Positions 35,198 through 37,435 of a DNA stretch of 37,435 nt are shown here, one piece after another. Location of the stretch: positions 4,273-41,707 of the forward strand of contig NZ_JALOBS010000039.1 in the NCBI RefSeq assembly GCF_023228165.1, given 5' to 3'. The translations under genes and the position numbers were made by a program. How positions within the stretch are numbered: position 1 is the stretch's first letter; each line of letters opens with the position of its first letter. This DNA comes from Methylomonas sp. Its GTDB lineage: Bacteria; Pseudomonadota; Gammaproteobacteria; Methylococcales; Methylomonadaceae. The notes under the pieces are model-generated. The model worked only from the letters and a program-made list of their open reading frames with translations, did not search any database and had not been told where the DNA came from.

Positions 35198-35688
35198 ATG
35201 AAACCTTACCGACAGGGTCACTTAGATGGCTTATGCGGGGTCTACGCCTTGGTCAATGCTGTGAACAAGTTATGTGGACCCCTGAATAAGCGTGAAGCGC
35301 AAGCGTTGTTTCTGGATATTCTTGAATATCTGGAAAGTCGAGGGCCCTTAGCTTATCGCTGTGTTGACGGGATTTACATACAAGACATTGCTTCGATTTT
35401 GAAGCATGTTGTTTGTGAATATTATCCGATCTTGCGTTATAAGCCATCTCATACAAGGCCCCGAATCAGTTTGAGCCTCTATCTGCAATCACTGATCAGC
35501 GCATTCCGCTCTATGACGCTGACGGCATGCGTTATGTTTTGAGAAGCAGTTGTTCGATATTGCATTCGGATGATCCGAAACGGCATTGGCTGATGCCCGC
35601 ACATACCTATTTGCTGCAACTTAAATCGAAATTTTTAAATTCTTTCATTCTTTATTTCATTATCGGCCCCTTGCTGCTAAGCGTCTAA
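35198..35688 (+). pseudogene. Decayed cysteine-peptidase-like (C39/papain-fold) protein
   Basis: The first frame (35198-35542) encodes QGHLDGLCGVYALVNAVNKL, a catalytic-Cys-type motif of papain-like proteins, but runs into an unrelated tail. The second frame, readable from about 35460, gives DQRIPLYDADGMRYVLRSSC and KRHWLMPAHTYLLQL and ends at 35688, the expected C-terminal part. A frameshift near 35440-35460, probably with loss of the central segment that should hold the catalytic His, has broken the gene. The neighbours DUF2787 and RadC-like genes are its normal companions. It could produce a 114-residue truncated protein. Confidence 0.65.
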
Positions 35689-35770
35689 AAATGTCGCTTG
35701 AGCTGGGCATACTCGTGTCTGATATTAACTGGTAACGGGGCCGAGAATGATTTTCTACTCAGGAGTCCTT

Positions 35771-36277
35771 ATGTCTTCATATTCTCGTATCGGTTTTAAG
35801 GCCACCGAAGAAGCAGGCCTGTATCAAACCCATCGCCCGGTTAGTTCGGAAGATATTGTGGCGATGGCTAATCGCTTGATCAAACGTAAATTTGCGCGTG
35901 GTCGAGCAATGACCAGTCCAACGGAAGCAGCCGCCTATTTACCCGCTCAAATGGCTTCCTATGAACACGAAACCTTCTGGGCCTTATTTTTGGATAACCA
36001 GCATCGCATATTGGCCTTTGAGAAGCTGTTTACCGGCACCTTAGCCTCGGCATCGGTATACCCCAGGGAAGTCGTTAAACGTTCGTTACAGCTGAATGCG
36101 GCGGCCATTATCTTTGCCCATAACCATCCATCGGGAGCCGCTGTACCGAGTCAAAGCGATAAAGACATTACCCAGAAGCTTAAAGATGCGTTGGCATTGA
36201 TCGAAGTCGTTGTCCTCGATCATTTTATCGTCGGCGGCGATGACGTGACCTCCTTGGCTGAACAGGGACTGTTGTGA
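35771..36277 (+). CDS. RadC-like JAB/MPN domain protein
   Basis: 168 residues from the ATG at 35771 with AGGAG about 6 bp upstream; an earlier start at 35747 is less likely. The JAMM metal site is complete: HNHPSG at residues 117-122, an Asp at 130 and a Glu in FEKLFTGTL near 84. This is the short, domain-only form often carried by plasmids and prophages, without the helix-hairpin-helix domain of chromosomal RadC. Its substrate is unknown; DNA repair was proposed but not confirmed. It overlaps the next gene by 4 bp (ATGA). Confidence 0.92.
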   Translation: MSSYSRIGFKATEEAGLYQTHRPVSSEDIVAMANRLIKRKFARGRAMTSPTEAAAYLPAQMASYEHETFWALFLDNQHRILAFEKLFTGTLASASVYPREVVKRSLQLNAAAIIFAHNHPSGAAVPSQSDKDITQKLKDALALIEVVVLDHFIVGGDDVTSLAEQGLL

Positions 36278-37320
36278 TGACCTTGCTGGATTTGCTGTTA
36301 TATGCAGATCAGGAGAGTCCTTATAACGACAAAGAAAAATTATGGCTGCGTGCTTATCGACGTAATCACCTATTGCAAGCTCAGCCCTTATTGCTGTTGT
36401 TGCTGCAGTATTATGCAGAAAAGGAAAGGTGGCGTGCTAAGCAACGCATGAATATTGCCATGCTGCCCGATGCCGAAACTTTATTGCAACAGCTGCAACT
36501 GTCCTGTACTGAACGCACGCTCTGGCTGTGTCAGTATGTCACTGAGTTGTCGGAAACCTATGAAGTCGTGCATTACGCGCAATCTGAACTGAAGGCTTTA
36601 ACTATCTGCTTTCAGCATGGCTGTTTTGAATCTGTTGAAACCCATGCCATTAAGCCAAAGGTGGAATTTGTAGTCGGTTTGGCCAAGTTGCTGAGCAAAC
36701 ATCCGGAATTAGCTACTGCGCGCTTTATCAATCGCAAAGGCTGCCAGCGTCTGTGTTTTGATCTCGCTGAATTTAAAGTGCAGCAGATTAAGCAGACCGC
36801 CATACGGTTGGGTAATTTAGATAGTCAGCAAAAGCTATTACGTTGCCGCCATCAGAGCGACTTAAACGGTTTAGCAAACCGCTTGGAACATCAAATCAGT
36901 GAACAAATCATGCAAACCCTGCAGTCTGTCGATCTGGACGATCTCGCGGCAGTCTATGACGCTTGTCAGCCTTACCTAAATGATCAACAACGATTAGGGA
37001 TCGAAGACCATTGGTATGAACGTTACCCCTTACTGCCTTGGGCAAGCCATGAATGCATTCTACCAATTACCGATTATCAGCAGCTGTTTCTGGAAGCCCA
37101 TCAGCAATTGAATTGTGCGTTGAATTATCGCTCCGACCTAGCCAATAACGAGTATGCATTATTCAAAGTGTTAGAACCTGAGCGCGCTACCTTGGGATTG
37201 AAATGGAGTCCAAAACAGCAACGTTTTCAATTCGATCAACTGGTGGCCAAAAACAATCAAGCAGTTAATATCGAAACACGTCGCTATGTGAAGCGTTGGC
37301 TGAAGCGGGCTCAACGTTAA
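36274..37320 (+). CDS. PcfJ-like domain protein
   Basis: 348 residues, mostly helical and Leu/Gln-rich. The C-terminal part LFLEAHQQLNCALNYRSDLANNEYALFKVLEPERATLGLKW followed by FQFDQLVAKNNQAVNIETRRYVKRWLKR is the pattern of PcfJ-like proteins from conjugative elements (H-C-x6-Y, then E..RATL.L, then Q..-.NN..V....R..V.RWL). The N-terminal 200 residues are not recognised. It is coupled to the RadC-like gene. Role unknown; PcfJ is encoded with transfer genes of Gram-positive plasmids. Confidence 0.65.
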   Translation: MMTLLDLLLYADQESPYNDKEKLWLRAYRRNHLLQAQPLLLLLLQYYAEKERWRAKQRMNIAMLPDAETLLQQLQLSCTERTLWLCQYVTELSETYEVVHYAQSELKALTICFQHGCFESVETHAIKPKVEFVVGLAKLLSKHPELATARFINRKGCQRLCFDLAEFKVQQIKQTAIRLGNLDSQQKLLRCRHQSDLNGLANRLEHQISEQIMQTLQSVDLDDLAAVYDACQPYLNDQQRLGIEDHWYERYPLLPWASHECILPITDYQQLFLEAHQQLNCALNYRSDLANNEYALFKVLEPERATLGLKWSPKQQRFQFDQLVAKNNQAVNIETRRYVKRWLKRAQR

Positions 37321-37326
37321 AGCCGT

Positions 37327-37360
37327 TTTAGTTGCGTTAATGCTCATTAAAGCAACTAAA
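37327..37360. terminator. Strong hairpin after the PcfJ-like gene
   Basis: TTTAGTTGCGTTAATG (37327-37342), loop CT, CATTAAAGCAACTAAA (37345-37360): 16-bp arms with one mismatch, starting 7 bp after the stop codon. There is no long T-run, so it is a terminator or RNA-stabilising hairpin; an operator for the gene starting at 37429 is also possible. Confidence 0.55.
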
Positions 37361-37428
37361 CCGCAGCCAAGCTCTGCACCGGTCGGCGTACTTAATCAGT
37401 TAGTTTAAAAAATATCGGAGAAACCGAA

Positions 37429-37435
37429 TGAAATC
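37429..37435 (+). CDS. Start of a further gene (3' partial)
   Basis: ATG at 37429 is preceded by CGGAG about 7 bp upstream, a good ribosome binding site, and follows the hairpin at 37327-37360. Only two codons are inside the window, so the product is unknown. Confidence 0.4.

Overview
The window reads as part of a large conjugative plasmid, or a plasmid-like integrative element, from a gammaproteobacterium. The host assignment is inference: MobH/F-type transfer genes of the SXT/IncC kind, FlhDC-family regulators, a tRNA-Lys(UUU) 3' fragment and several IS5-type insertion sequences all fit that class. A methanotroph such as Methylomonas or Methylobacter is my guess and cannot be proved from the sequence.

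Layout. 1-1263 is the 3' part of a DUF2326 (ABC-three-component, probable defence) gene. 1300-6121 (minus) is the coupling/relaxase block: DUF4400 membrane protein, TraD and the MobH relaxase TraI. 6232-7932 holds a small lipoprotein-like gene, a TrfA-type replication initiator and an oriV with eight iterons, an AT-rich stretch and a DnaA box. 7973-8931 holds a MobI-like gene and a dyad-rich intergenic stretch that is a candidate oriT. 8932-14666 is traF-traH-traG. 14674-16245 holds a small membrane protein and a VapBC module. 16456-17952 (minus) is a lytic transglycosylase gene followed by FlhD- and FlhC-family genes, the arrangement of SetDC/AcaDC, the master activators of SXT/IncC transfer. 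18175-18798 is a short tyrosine recombinase.

19455-31070 is accessory DNA: two unknown membrane/secreted proteins in an operon, IS remnants, a large coiled-coil lipoprotein, a small secreted protein, an astacin-like metalloprotease, one IS5 element with exact ends and target duplication inserted at the tip of a second decayed IS5-type element, and two related pentapeptide-repeat proteins. 31764-33338 is an integration module: short tandem repeats, a 45-nt 3' fragment of tRNA-Lys (attachment core), an integrase and an excisionase-like gene. The right end carries a DUF6499-type protein, DUF2787, a decayed C39-like gene, a RadC-like protein, a PcfJ-like protein and the first codons of another gene.

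How it fits together. TraI nicks oriT (probably helped by MobI), TraD couples the DNA to a type IV channel, and TraF/H/G belong to the F-type mating-pair apparatus, whose other genes must lie outside the window. A shared dyad motif (AAAGGYC-N6-GRCCTTTATTGCA) lies before traI and, three times, before traF. The FlhDC-like pair is the natural candidate to bind it. The element combines an SXT/IncC-like transfer and control system, a TrfA/iteron replicon and a tRNA-Lys-directed integrase, so it may be able both to replicate and to integrate.
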